A stretch of DNA of 37,930 nt from Chara braunii (GCA_003427395.1 BFEA01000011.1:3316370-3354299), one strand, 5' to 3'. Positions 9,850-19,429 are shown, numbered from the stretch's first letter. The notes: generated from the letters alone by a model not told the origin. Numbers and translations are program-made.

Positions 9850-9871
9850 AGAGAGAGAGAGAGAGAGAGAG
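9850..9871. repeat. (GA)n microsatellite in the 5' LTR
   Basis: Eleven AG units within the LTR segment that the 3' LTR lacks. Confidence 0.95.
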
Positions 9872-10543
9872 GAAGAGGGAGCTGAGGTTGATGGACGTGG
9901 ATTTGCAGTTTTCTTTGACTTTTCTCCCTCTTTGCTTTTGTATATAAATTGGCGATTTGCCCGTTTGCCTTTGTTTTTCGGAATCTTGGCTTGGTTTCGG
10001 CCCACACTCGTTTTTGCGTTTTCGATCTCGGTTATTGTGTGTTATGTTGAATGAACGGATGAATGGATATTATGTCTATTTGCTTTTCCATGTGCCTGAT
10101 CCTTGCCTTTGCTTGTCGTTTTGATACACTCATGAGCATAGTAGGAAAGTTCGCGTAATCCCCACTATTGCTGTTTGCCCTTTTTGATCTACTGTTGTTG
10201 CTGCAAATGTGTAGTAGCACCTGGCATACTCAGGAATGATTGTGTGCGGATCATGGAGTGATTAGATGATTGGATAGTGGTTTGTTCATAAATAAGCCAA
10301 TGTCTCGTGGGGATGCGTGTAAGCGCGATCTGACCTGCGCAACCTACACGTATCCACGCGCGCCGATCCGTAACCATTGGCGAACTTGACACCGTCGATA
10401 TCGGGTAGGCGGGGAGAATTCTTCCCCTACGCACCCAACGACAAGGAATTCCGATATCACCTCGAAAAATCCCCCCTTGCCGGTTAGATGCGTGCAGGAG
10501 AATTCCATCACACCGCGATGACAAGATGACATACTCGAGAGAT

Positions 10544-10863
10544 TCAGATTCGTCGTGGGTCCGGAGTATTTCAACCCTTGGGTGAACGAGTGTCTCAGAC
10601 GGAGACGCCCGGAATTCCCTTGCCTAACCAAGAATCGACTGTGTCCCAGGGAGTTTCACTGTGCTACAACCAGTGATCCAAGGTGTCCTGATTTTCCCAC
10701 TTCAGATAACTCGCACTACTTCATATCCCCCGGGCTTCGTAGTTATCGCTACCAACTTCCCTCCCTTCCGCCTCCTTCTCTCATATCACCAGCTCACAGT
10801 TGTCCCGTGGAATTCCATCGCCGAGTACTGGCCCCGCACGCCCTGCGGAAACTGTCGGTAACG
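10544..10863 (+). pseudogene. Frameshifted copy of the LTR-borne open frame
   Basis: The protein-level match to the 3' LTR frame at 18349-18717 is clear: YFNPWVNECLRRRRPEFPCL, NRLCPREFHC, SDPRCPDFPTSDNSHYFISP, then in another frame FVVIATNFPPF and YWPRTPCGNC. This copy has lost one base near the start (about 10560) and gained one G in a CCCCCGGG run near 10732, so no continuous frame remains. The product is unknown. The conserved Cys pairs (CPREFHC, PCGNC) would allow metal binding, but no known domain was recognised. Confidence 0.5.
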
Positions 10864-11254
10864 CGGCCACCGGCGAGCCCCTGAACACAGGAGGCCTAAC
10901 CCAAATACGCGACGACAGACGCCACGTGGCTGCCCCCAAAGGCCCGACTCATCAGAATCACAACCATTTTGGGCAGACCTCGCCCCGAACCGCCGCCCCC
11001 AAAACAGACGAAGCGGACGGCCTTGAAAGCACCGCGCATGCCATCTGCCTTATGCTGCACGACATAAACGCCAACAGACCAGAAGGAACTCGCCCTTAGC
11101 CTATTGCACTTGTGCCCCTAGAACCTTGCCACATGAGATCCCAGTTCTAACCTGGGACTCCACCCCCACTTTCCCAAAAATCCTTGGCACACCCCTTTTC
11201 GCACTTCCAGGTCCACATCCCACTCCGATCAGGAACTCGTGCTGGGCGTGAGGT

Positions 11255-11268
11255 TGGTATCGGACCCG
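11255..11268 (+). other. Primer-binding site for reverse transcription
   Basis: TGGTATCGGACCCG follows directly on the end of LTR homology. TGGTATC is the usual first seven bases of plant LTR-retrotransposon primer-binding sites complementary to the 3' end of initiator tRNA-Met. Bases after the seventh differ from the angiosperm version, so the tRNA assignment is inferred. Confidence 0.6.
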
Positions 11269-11406
11269 ACACGTGGCCGGGTTGTAGAACCAATAGCACG
11301 ATAATTGAGCGATCTGGCTAACCGAGGGCGACCTCGACCCCGGAACGCGCATAGACGCGACCCCGTCATCACTAGAAGCAGATTGGCTACTCGACGGGCC
11401 GTCAAC

Positions 11407-12669
11407 ATGAATGCTAATCACCAGAACCCCCTACAGAACCCGAATCCCCAACAAAATCTCAATCAACCCGTACCATGTGCACGAGCTCCTATGACGCCCC
11501 CTGACCTCTATTTGTTTGATCCTGCACACCATCTTGCTGGAGCATGGCTAGCCACGCTCCGCGCGCAGCAGTATGACAATAACGAGGCTCAGGTGAACAT
11601 TCCCGCTCGATTAGGAGGAGGTGCTCATAATTGGTTTAGTATTTATGTATGGGTGGATCTTCCGACCTTCGAATGAGATTTTTTGAATCGGTTTGATTAC
11701 ATCTATCTGGAACAAGCACTCTTTGTGATTAAAGATCGAGTTCAAAAACCCCTCGAATCCGTTACGGAATATCGAAACCAGTTCTACCGGATGTTCGTAA
11801 AAACAGAGCGAGGTGAGCAAGTAGGAAGAAATTTGTTTATGGATGGATTTCGCGGTCGAACGATAAGGGCACGAAAACAGTTCTCCCCCATCAATCATAC
11901 GCTGCAACCGATCATGGTTGCTGCATAAGAAATGGAACGAAAGTTTGCGGCGAGTTTCTTAGAAGGAGAAGACTATCCTAAGGAAGGAGACTCGTCCGAA
12001 CTTGCGAGGGCAAAAGCTGAGTTGGCCGCATTGCAAAACAAGTTCGAAAACATGGGGTTTGTGTCAGGTCTTGTTACCTATCTGGAGCAGATACCCCCTA
12101 AAAGACCGGCGCCGAGTGTGATTACAGGTATGCACATCCCTGCGATGCCAGCAACAGTAATGACGGCACCCCCACCACCGATCGAGAACCCTGTACGGTC
12201 GAATGAATCGACCGCCATTTTGGAGCTGACCAAAACACTAATTAGCCTAATCCAAGAAAGCAAAAAGGAACAGCGAGAGCATAATGCTCGGCTGGAGGGT
12301 ATGATGAGAAATATGCGGCCCATCGCAGTACGCGCCGCCCCAATCCAACAAGGATTGGCCCCGACACCTGTTCTCGGAGGGGCCGCGGGCAAACTGAACG
12401 TCTGTTACGCCTGCCATCAACCGGGGCATCTAACTCGAGATTGCTCCCACCGGCCCCCGCAACAACGGGTCCGAGCCGCACCAGTAGCTGCAACACCAAT
12501 CCCTAACGGGCCGGGATGGGTAGAAGCATTGATGGAAGAAATGGAAGGTGGAGGAAGTACGTTAGCTACCACGGAGGAGGCTGCTGAGCTTATTCCCTTG
12601 GATCAGTATGTAACACTGGGATACCCGGGGCTCGAAATGATCGGTACGATTAGACCCGCGCCGGAATAA
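11407..12669 (+). pseudogene. Gag polyprotein with CCHC zinc knuckle (three in-frame stops)
   Basis: Gag packages the element RNA into virus-like particles. The first in-frame ATG after the primer-binding site is at 11407. The frame is then kept without indels but is broken by TGA at 11674 and TAA at 11926; a TAA at 12667 ends this segment. A capsid-like region contains HHLAGAWLATLRAQQY, NIPARLGGGAHNWF and, after the first stop, FLNRFDYIYLEQ and SVTEYRNQFYRM, in the style of Ty3/gypsy gag. A coiled-coil-like Glu/Lys/Leu-rich stretch follows (ELARAKAELAALQNKFENM). A zinc knuckle at 12403-12444 reads C-YA-C-HQPG-H-LTRD-C, the canonical CX2CX4HX4C. The same frame continues into protease, so gag and pro were probably one polyprotein. 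Confidence 0.85.
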
Positions 12670-13728
12670 CGGGAAATGGCGGAGTGGCGACCCTCTCCGG
12701 GAGAGATGGAGTCGGGAGGACCCACCTTCGTCACCGGAGAAATCGATGTCCTAAACATCGTCCGAGCATTGGATCATCGGATTCCTCTTCCGATCGGTCA
12801 TCTGCTTTCGATATGAGAACAAGCTAACGAACGTATGTTACAGCACTGCAAAGCAAATCGGAAGCGATTTGCCCTTGCCAGAACGGCCAACACGAGAACG
12901 AAAGGACCAATGCCAGACGAAAACGCCACAGGCGTTTCCGATCCCATACGCATAGGGTTAATCCAGAAGGATGATCATTTTCTGCGAATTAAACTTGAAC
13001 CTATCCCATGGAAATCCGCGGAATGTGACATAGAGATGTGGGGAATTCCATACAATGCCATTATCGATTCGGGAGCCGCTGTTTTGGCTATTTCGCTACG
13101 GGTAGTTGAAAGAGCACGAAGAAAGAACGACTTAATTATGCTAACAGAAAGAGATCAGCTCGTTTCCGCAGACGAAGAAAAGATTAAAATGGAGATACGG
13201 ATGACCAATGTTGCATTTCGATTAGGAAAGGTGCATGCCTTGAGAGATGTCGTAGTATTAGATGTCAATACTTACGACGTTCTTTTCGGCCTTCCCGCCC
13301 TGGTAGCGTTGCGAGCCAATTTGGACTTCGAAAGACGGTCGATTATCCTCCGAAATACGGGAGGGAAACCTTATGTTGTGCAGATGAGACTGACCCTTCG
13401 TACTACCGCTAACATAGCTTCACGAGTTTCTCCCTCGATGACGGGAACCCTTCGTATGATTACCTGGGACAACGGGCAGCCCTCCAAGTATGCAGACAAC
13501 AGCGATGATGTTGATGATGATCCCGTAATCCTGGAGATGGCACAAAAACGAATCCAGTACCCCGTGCAACGGACAAATGTTAAGACGATGAGCAGGACTA
13601 ACCAAGATTTGCAAAGAACACAGGCTATGATAATGGGAGAACCTCTCGTACAGATTTCAAGGATGGTCGATTCTTTGGAACCCCCTCAAACCCTGTACGA
13701 AGGGATCTCCCCTCTTCTCGCCCGATAG
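12670..13728 (+). pseudogene. Retropepsin-type aspartic protease region
   Basis: This region continues in the gag frame through TGA at 12814 to TAG at 13726. The protease would cleave the polyprotein. The catalytic DSG is at 13066-13074, in the context NAIIDSGAAVLAISLRVVE. It is followed about 65 residues later by YDVLFGLPALVALRANLDF, matching the retropepsin C-terminal hydrophobic-hydrophobic-G-LP segment of Ty3/gypsy elements. The 297-codon stretch 12835-13728 is open, so this is the best preserved of the early domains. The residues after the domain have no recognised function. Confidence 0.8.
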
Positions 13729-14052
13729 AATGATAGAAGGCACTACTGCGATATCACGGATCTCCCGAAGTCTTTGTTGACACCCGCAAAATAAATTCGA
13801 TTGTTGCGATTGGGGGCAGAGATTAACTCTTTGGAACCCCCTGAGCGCCTCGAGAACGGGCTCGGAATCAAGATCGCAATGGAACCTGTGTCGTGGCAAG
13901 ACGTTCGAGATGGAGTAACACCCGAAGAACACATGGCCATCCGAGAACAAGATGCGCAGATGATGGCCACGGTGTTCTCCTGGCGATTAGATAACTCGTT
14001 CATCTCCGCGCCCCCGCCAGAAAATGTCAAGCGGGTGAATACAAAGCATATC
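13729..14052 (+). pseudogene. Pol linker ending at a deletion of the reverse-transcriptase core
   Basis: The same frame (with a TAA at about 13792) encodes a linker containing SLEPPERLENGLGIK, PVSWQDVRDGVTPEEHMAIR and ENVKRVNTKHIE. Immediately afterwards, at about 14050-14056, another frame reads ASYYRRFIKGF. In Ty3/gypsy elements that is the thumb/connection segment just before RNase H. The fingers and palm, including the YxDD catalytic box, are absent. The missing piece is about 1 kb if the family has normal length. The element cannot make its own reverse transcriptase. Confidence 0.75.
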
Positions 14053-14054
14053 GA

Positions 14055-14725
14055 GCCTCGTACTATCGTCGTTTCATCAAGGGCTTTGTCGCGATTGCAC
14101 GACCGCTAACGAACCTGCTGCGAAAGGACCAGCCCTCAGTTGGGACGCGGAGTGCGAGCAGGCCTTCGCGACCCTCAAGGAAGCTCTGGCGACGGCGCCT
14201 ATTTTGATGCGACCGGACCCCGTGAAACAGTTCATTTTCATCACGGACTGGCAGCCGCAGGCTATTTCCGCTATTTTAGCGCAAAAGGGGAACGGCGACT
14301 GCGAACACGTCATCGAATATGCGTCGCGAACAGTACCGGACGAGCGAAGGAATGACTCAGCCCCGCAGGGCGAATGCTACGCACTGGTGTGGGAAATCCA
14401 ACACTTCCATCCGTATCTGTACGGATAGAAGTTCCTCCTTGTCACCGATCATGAGCCCCTGTTAGCACTGAAGAGGCTCTCTAATTACACGGGCATGATT
14501 GGCCGATGGGCAGTGCGCCTACATGAGTACGACTTCGACATCATCCATCGAAAGATAGAGAGACACGGCAACGCGGACGGGCTGACACGTCTGCATCGAC
14601 CAGTTAAAGTGCCTAAAGCAGAGAAGATCACCCCGTGGAAGGAACCGGAGTCGATGAACGGGACCAAGTACGGACAAGTGGCAGTTCTCCCACGTGGCAA
14701 GAAGCAGGCGGGTGGCAATGGGTGA
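14055..14725 (+). pseudogene. RT connection and RNase H domain
   Basis: RNase H removes the RNA strand during reverse transcription. ASYYRRFIKGFVAIARPLTN and LLRKDQ are read first; a frameshift near 14120-14135 leads into LSWDAECEQAFATLKEAL. The RNase H core follows, with Asp in FIFITDWQPQAISAILAQK, Glu in GECYALVWEI and Asp in LLVTDHEPL, the D-E-D set of Ty3 RNase H. It ends with RWAVRLHEYDFDIIHRK and GNADGLTRL. A TAG at 14426 interrupts YLYG/KFLLV. The frame stops at 14725, and the downstream pol part is in another frame, implying a further indel at about 14700-14760. Confidence 0.88.
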
Positions 14726-14783
14726 CGGAGGTATTCCTACAACTCCTCTCTCTCCCCTCTCCTCCTCATCTCTCCTCTCCCTG

Positions 14784-14960
14784 CCTGAAAAATTTTGTTA
14801 TTTTTGCGAAGCAATTTCCCGCATATACTCGGTCTCTATGCGCCCTAGTGGGGAAGGATATGCGGAATGGATAGATTGTCGACAGTGTGTCGCACGAGCC
14901 CACGGCTCGTGCATCCAATACCGAAATGACAGTAAGCCTTGGTTGTGCCCCTTGTGTCGG
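14784..14960 (+). pseudogene. PHD-like C4HC3 zinc finger inside pol
   Basis: Codons in the integrase frame give Cys at 14796, 14805, 14877, 14886, His at 14901 and Cys at 14910, 14946, 14955: C-x2-C-x23-C-x2-C-x4-H-x2-C-x11-C-x2-C. This is the C4HC3 order of PHD fingers. It has the hallmark Trp two residues before the seventh ligand (PWLCPLC) and an aromatic-rich EWIDCRQC before the His pair. The loop lengths (23 and 11) are just outside common PHD limits. PHD fingers usually read histone tails. It lies between RNase H and the integrase HHCC domain, where standard Ty3/gypsy pol has no such domain. Alternative: a divergent zinc ribbon or RING; the x4 spacing to His argues against RING. Confidence 0.65.
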
Positions 14961-16445
14961 GTTGATAAGATCCCGACCGAGACTCACTTTTTTGACGCCA
15001 TGTCAGAAGGGTTGAAAAATACGTGGAAGCTTAGAAGGGTCGAAGTATGGATGGATATCGCTTTGATTGCCACCCTAGTGGGTAGCCCCCTCCAGAATTT
15101 CACCAAGTATGATCGAAGGAGGGCCAACGAAAGGGCTCGGGACTACCGCTGGAATGAGGGACGGTTGGAAAAACGAAAAACGGATGGTAGTGGGATTTGG
15201 ATGGTAGTACCGCACCCGTTCATGAGGTATGACTGGGTAAAGACAGCGCATGAAGAAACGGCTGCACATTTTGCCGTACGGATTACGGAGTTGCCAATCG
15301 ACAAAAACCAGTGGTATTGGTCCAATATTCGTGACGATGTGAAGTTCATGATCGTCGCGAACTGTCAGGTCTGCGCTGCGGATAATGCGCCGATTCAGCC
15401 GCTAAGATCGATAGTACCGACAGTAGTCGAACAACCCTTTGAAAGGGTTAGCATGGATACTACCGATATTGTGGTACCCCCTGGACCCAATAATTGTGAA
15501 TATTCAATCCTACTTGTGTTCGTGGACCATTTTTCGAAATGGATTGAGGCGTATCCCTGTCGTACGCGACAGGCCGAAATTGCGTGATACGTCAATCGGT
15601 TTTTAGGGATGCACCAAGACACGGAGGAAATTATGACCGATAATGGGGTAGAATTCAGGGGAGAGGTCTTGAGGAATCTGGTCGTACACGGCGTTGCTAT
15701 TCGGAATACCGCACCCCATATGTCGCAATCTAACGGGCTGGTGGAAAATGCAAATAGGGTGATAAAGATGGCGCTACGACGCAATATCGCGACATGGGAT
15801 CCCAGGCCCTGGCCTGATATCGTAGATCACATCCTGGCGGTCCATCGAGGGACGCCCCACGAATCGACGGGCCTGAGCCCGTTTCAATTAAGGACCAAAA
15901 GCGCGGCCTGCGTTTCAATACCAAGCCTCCCGAACGAATCTTCGCTGCACCGACGACCCACCAGGGCCACGGTTCGAGACAAGGCCAAGCGACACATGGA
16001 ATTGATGGAAAGGTCCCTGCCCCGATTAGCGCGAAAACGACAGAAAATGACCGAGTTCGCCCACGACCGACAGGTTCGCAGTTACGAGGCCCGAAACGGG
16101 CCCGCGGGCCCGCGGCCCCAATATAAATTAGGGGACTTGGTACAGGTGAGGAAATGTGCTCGCCAGGGAAAGATAGCACCACGATTCTTCGGGCGATTCC
16201 GAGTGATCGAGCTTGGACCAAACGGAGTGAACACCGTGCGCCTCGTGCCAGAGGTCTCGGGAAGCCGATCGGTGAGGCCGATCGTTCGCCACGTGTCTTA
16301 CTTGCATCCCCTCCCTTCCTCTCCATCTTCTGCACCTTCTTCCTCTTCTTTGGCTACGGAAGAAGACAACGACTCTCCATCATCTTCCTCCTCCTGCACG
16401 TCTCTCGCTTTGTCTCATACTCCGTCCCCGCCACCATCGCCATGA
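14961..16445 (+). pseudogene. Integrase (HHCC, DDE core, GPY/F-like C-terminus)
   Basis: Integrase inserts the cDNA into the genome. An HHCC zinc domain has His at 15249 and 15267 (AHEETAAHF) and Cys at 15363 and 15372 (NCQVC). The catalytic core has Asp at 15456 (SMDTTDIV), VFVDHFSKWIEAYP, Asp at 15639 (MTDNGVEF) and Glu at 15744 (NGLVENANR). The last two are separated by 34 residues, one fewer than the usual 35. A TGA at 15585 interrupts EIA/YVNRFLG; otherwise the frame is open to 16445. After the core come a basic stretch and KLGDLVQVRK...RFFGRFRVIELGPNG, like the GPY/F module. A Ser/Pro-rich tail then follows, with no chromodomain. Confidence 0.88.
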
Positions 16446-17752
16446 GCTTTCTCATGGAGCGAGCCCTCAGCGACCATCTATTAGCGCCACGAGGTTACAT
16501 CTCAGCGAGTTCGGCAGGTTCGTCATCCGCAGTTCAATCTGGATCTACTACGACTTGCGCAATTCTTCTGCACTTCAGGGGTGTACGTAGCGACCGAGTT
16601 CCGATTCGTGGGCAGTCCTCAGGCGGTCGTGTTAGCAAAGGCAGTGGCTGTACATCAGCGGTCAGCTCCCGGGAGAAGCCACGTGTCCACAGTCATCGGT
16701 TTCAGTGGAGATATCAGCACGGTCAGTGCGCTACGGCATACAACCATCCGGATGTCGTTACGACAGTGGGGCCAGCAGTTGGCGGTTGAGTGGAACCATT
16801 GGCTCACACGCCACCGGGACAATCTTGTCCCTACAGACGACATCGACCTTAGGGGGATTCGGGCGTTCCAACACGAGCCGGCGGTGGTGCTTCCCAAACT
16901 CGTCCCCTTCCCCCGCCCTCAATGAACCATTCCCGACTTTCCACCTTCGCTCTCCCATCTCTCTTCCCCACTTTTTGGCAATCCGGCCTCCACCCTCGCT
17001 TCTCTTTCTGCTTGGAACCACTAGCTGTCCCCCTTCTCGATACAAGGCAGTGGCGGTTGTGGTGCGAACACTTAATCGATCTGTCTGTGTGCCTGGTCGG
17101 AGTGAGGCTTACGTGGACAAGGGACGAGGAACACCGCGAGTGGTTTGAGTACTTGGAGTTGATGATCATCCAGGCCTGGAGGACAGACGTGGAGGGCGAT
17201 CTTCTCGGTTTCCTCTTCGGATCGGTACGGCCCGGCCATCGCCAGCTGATCGTGCAGGAGCTCACGGTCCCCCTTGCGCAGTTGGCGGACGATCTCCCCC
17301 TCGAGATCGTCTCGCACAGCGATGAGAGCCCCGTTCCTCACGTCCTCACACGGACTTTGACGTCGTACCTTCAGTGGTCAGCGTGCCTGGAGGAGCCGGG
17401 AAATTATCTAGACTCGCGGGAGATCACTGATCTCGCCTTCTTCCAGGATCGAGCGGCCTCCGAGGACGAAGAGATAGCAATCGAAGAAGAAAGCGTTGAC
17501 GAAGAAGAAGAAGCTGCTGAAGAAGACGAGGAGGAAGAAACCCCGGAGGAAGGCAGTTACAGTGAGCACAGCGAGGGAGAGCAGAGTGAGAAGGAGGAAG
17601 AAGACGAGGGAGAAGAGGAGGAGCTAGAGCTGGAGGAGTCTGAGTGGGAGATCTCGGCGGAGGAAGCGGAGCAGGCGAACACTCAGGCGAAAGACCCCGA
17701 AACGGCACGCAAAAGAGACGAGATCGAGTCCGGGAAACGACAGCTGAGATGA
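16442..17752 (+). pseudogene. Third ORF of the element, unknown function, acidic C-terminus
   Basis: An ATG at 16442 overlaps the integrase TGA as ATGA, so re-initiation after termination is plausible. MSFLMERALSDHLLAPRGYI is followed by a frameshift near 16570. A second piece (to about 16924) then contains VYVATEFRFVGSPQAVVLAK, HVSTVIGFSGDISTVSALRH and MSLRQWGQQLAVEWNHWL. After another shift, the last 250 codons contain WRLWCEHLIDL, EHREWFEYLELMIIQAW and HRQLIVQELTVPLAQLADDL. The end is a tail of nearly 100 residues dominated by Glu and Asp. I recognise no domain; no signal peptide or transmembrane helix typical of an envelope protein is evident. The stop codon (17750-17752) uses the first two bases of the 3' LTR. 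Confidence 0.65.
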
Positions 17753-19068
17753 CAACAAGGGGTCCTAAGATGGGAAGGTTGGGCCAATTTTGGGAGATTG
17801 GGATCAAAGGGAAATTGCATCGGTGTCCTCGCTTCTTCGTCTTTTTGCGTCGCTCCTTTTCGGATGGCTGGGTTCAGGGCCGAGCAAGTCCCGAGATGGT
17901 CGATTTGCTCTCATTGCTCTTCGACACATCTGTTTCGATACTGATCCTTGTATGATGTCTCATTTTGTCTCAGTTTTCCCGCTTTTGCATGTGTGGAATG
18001 GACGAACTTGGATGGAGTGATATATTTGTCGTTTTTGCATAGTTGTCGTAATTGCCTTCGATATTGCTTGTCACTTTGATCCATTATTGATCGGATGTTG
18101 CTGCGATGTCTGATGTGTAATGACACCTTGCATGCTCGGAAATTATTGCTGAGTGATTAGATGATTGGGTAGCATCCTGGATAGGGGACGATCTTTGCAT
18201 GAGGGATTAAAATCTCACTTTGGTAGCCAATAGGCGCGGGTGCACGCGAACCCCTCGCGTGGATACGCGTAAGCGCGATCGGAGTTGCGCGGCTTACACG
18301 TGTCCCCGCGCAGCGATTCGCGTTCACTCAATATGCCGCAATGACAAGATGTCGGACACATGGGACCCTAAGTACTTCGAGCCTTGGGTGAGAGAATATC
18401 TTAGGCAGAGACACCCGGAATTCCCCTGTCTAACAGAGAATCGATTGTGCCCCAGGGAATTTCACTGTGTCGTAACCAGCGATCCAAGGTGCCCCGATTA
18501 CCCCACTGCGGATAACACGCAATACTTCATATCCCCCGGCTTCGTCGTTATCGCCACCAATTTCCCTCCCTTCCATCTCCTCCTTCCGTATCACCATCTC
18601 ACAGTTGTTCCGTGGAATTCCATCGCCCCGTATTGGCCCCGCACGCCCTGCAGAAATTGCAGGCGACGCGGCAATCGACGAGCCTCCGAAACCATGGGGC
18701 CTAACCAGAACGCATGACGATAGACGCCACGTATCTGCACCCGAAGGTCTAACTCATCGGAATCACAACCATCCCGGGCGGGCCTCTCCCCGAACCGCCG
18801 CCACCAAAACAAACGGATCGAACGACCCTGAATGCACCGCGCATGCCATCTGCCTTATGCTGCACGACCTAGACCGCCATCCGACCGGAAGTAACTCGCC
18901 CCCTTAGCTCTATTGCATCTATGCCCCTGAAACCTTGCCATATGAGATCTCAGTTCCGACCTAGGACTCCACCCCCACATTCCCCAACAATCCTTGGCAC
19001 ACCCCTCTTCGCACTTCCAGGCCCACATCCCACTCCGATCAGGAAGTCGCGCCGGGCATGAGGTTGGG
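17750..19068 (+). repeat. 3' LTR of the Ty3/gypsy element
   Basis: Begins TGACAACAAGGGGTCCTAAG and matches the 5' LTR to about 17900, then again from about 17930 to 19068 (end GGGCATGAGGTTGG). It is about 1.3 kb against 2.4 kb because the segment corresponding to roughly 9010-10015 is absent. That missing part holds the promoter-like block. Beyond the homology, GGGGCGTCACA (to 19076) looks like a plant Ty3/gypsy LTR terminus, so the true end could lie there. Confidence 0.75.
18349..18717 (+). CDS. LTR-borne open frame, 122 codons, unknown
   Basis: ATG at 18349 opens a 122-residue frame lying wholly inside the LTR. It contains YFEPWVREYLRQRHPEFPCL, ENRLCPREFHC, SDPRCPDYP, TQYFISPGFVVIATNFPPF and YWPRTPCRNCRRRGNRRAS. 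Six Cys and one His fall in three clusters, ending in a strongly basic tail, so a small metal- or nucleic-acid-binding protein is possible. No family is recognised. Differences from the 5' LTR copy include many third-position changes alongside some replacements, hinting at past protein-level constraint. It may equally be chance; nothing shows that it is expressed. Confidence 0.35.
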   Translation: MSDTWDPKYFEPWVREYLRQRHPEFPCLTENRLCPREFHCVVTSDPRCPDYPTADNTQYFISPGFVVIATNFPPFHLLLPYHHLTVVPWNSIAPYWPRTPCRNCRRRGNRRASETMGPNQNA

Positions 19069-19297
19069 GCGTCACAGGGTTACATTATTGAATTGGGAAC
19101 TTTTGAAAGTTTCTTGACCCTATAGAAGAAAGTATTGATTTGATGGTGTTGTGGCCAGGCCGCTTGTCTCTCTCTGAACAGCAATACCGTGCTGGGCAAA
19201 TTGTTGTGCCCAACTCAACAAATTTTCAAGAGCGTGGGCATAAGTCACAACCTCTTGAAAGAATTGGGCGAAAAAATCCTTCACGAGGTGTCAGAAA

Positions 19298-19328
19298 GGC
19301 GTTTCAAGAGAGTTCCTCTTGAAACGCC
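19298..19328. repeat. Perfect 13-bp hairpin
   Basis: GGCGTTTCAAGAG (19298-19310) and CTCTTGAAACGCC (19316-19328) with a 5-nt loop. TCAAGAG or CTCTTGA recurs at least eight times between 19220 and 19935. Confidence 0.9.
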
Positions 19329-19429
19329 CAAATCCCCAGCCTGCAACATGGGAGGTTTCAAGCGTGCTCGGCCGAGCATACAGAGCACCCTAAGAGGTGT
19401 CAGACACATAATCCAAAAATTACAAAGAG

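Larger units (their letters stand above)
8850..11254 (+). repeat. 5' LTR of the Ty3/gypsy element
   Basis: Homology with the 3' LTR starts at TGACAA followed by AGGGGTCCTAAG, runs to about 9000, is interrupted by about 1 kb absent from the 3' copy (roughly 9010-10015), and resumes to 11254 just before a TGGTATC primer-binding-site motif. The LTR holds a promoter-like block (9482-9606), a GA microsatellite (9850-9871) and an open frame shared with the other LTR. The 3' edge is uncertain by several bases, because the last bases do not end in the usual CA. Confidence 0.75.
8850..19068 (+). mobile_element. Degenerate Ty3/gypsy-type LTR retrotransposon
   Basis: This is a complete-looking but dead element. 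In order it has a 5' LTR (8850-11254), a primer-binding site, gag with a zinc knuckle, an aspartic protease, a pol linker, no reverse-transcriptase core, RNase H, a PHD-like finger, integrase, a third ORF and a 3' LTR (17750 to about 19068). The order protease, RNase H, integrase is the Ty3/gypsy order; in Ty1/copia, integrase precedes RT. Coding regions contain at least seven in-frame stops and about four frameshifts. The two LTRs have clearly diverged (roughly 80-85% by eye in alignable parts) and differ in length, so the insertion is old or the two ends come from different subfamilies. No target-site duplication could be identified. The right end may extend to 19076 (GGGGCGTCACA). Confidence 0.85.

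Noticed and set aside
16442-17752. Retrovirus-like envelope protein
   Set aside because: The position fits, but there is no signal peptide, no clear transmembrane helix and no cleavage-site pattern. The acidic tail is unlike an envelope.
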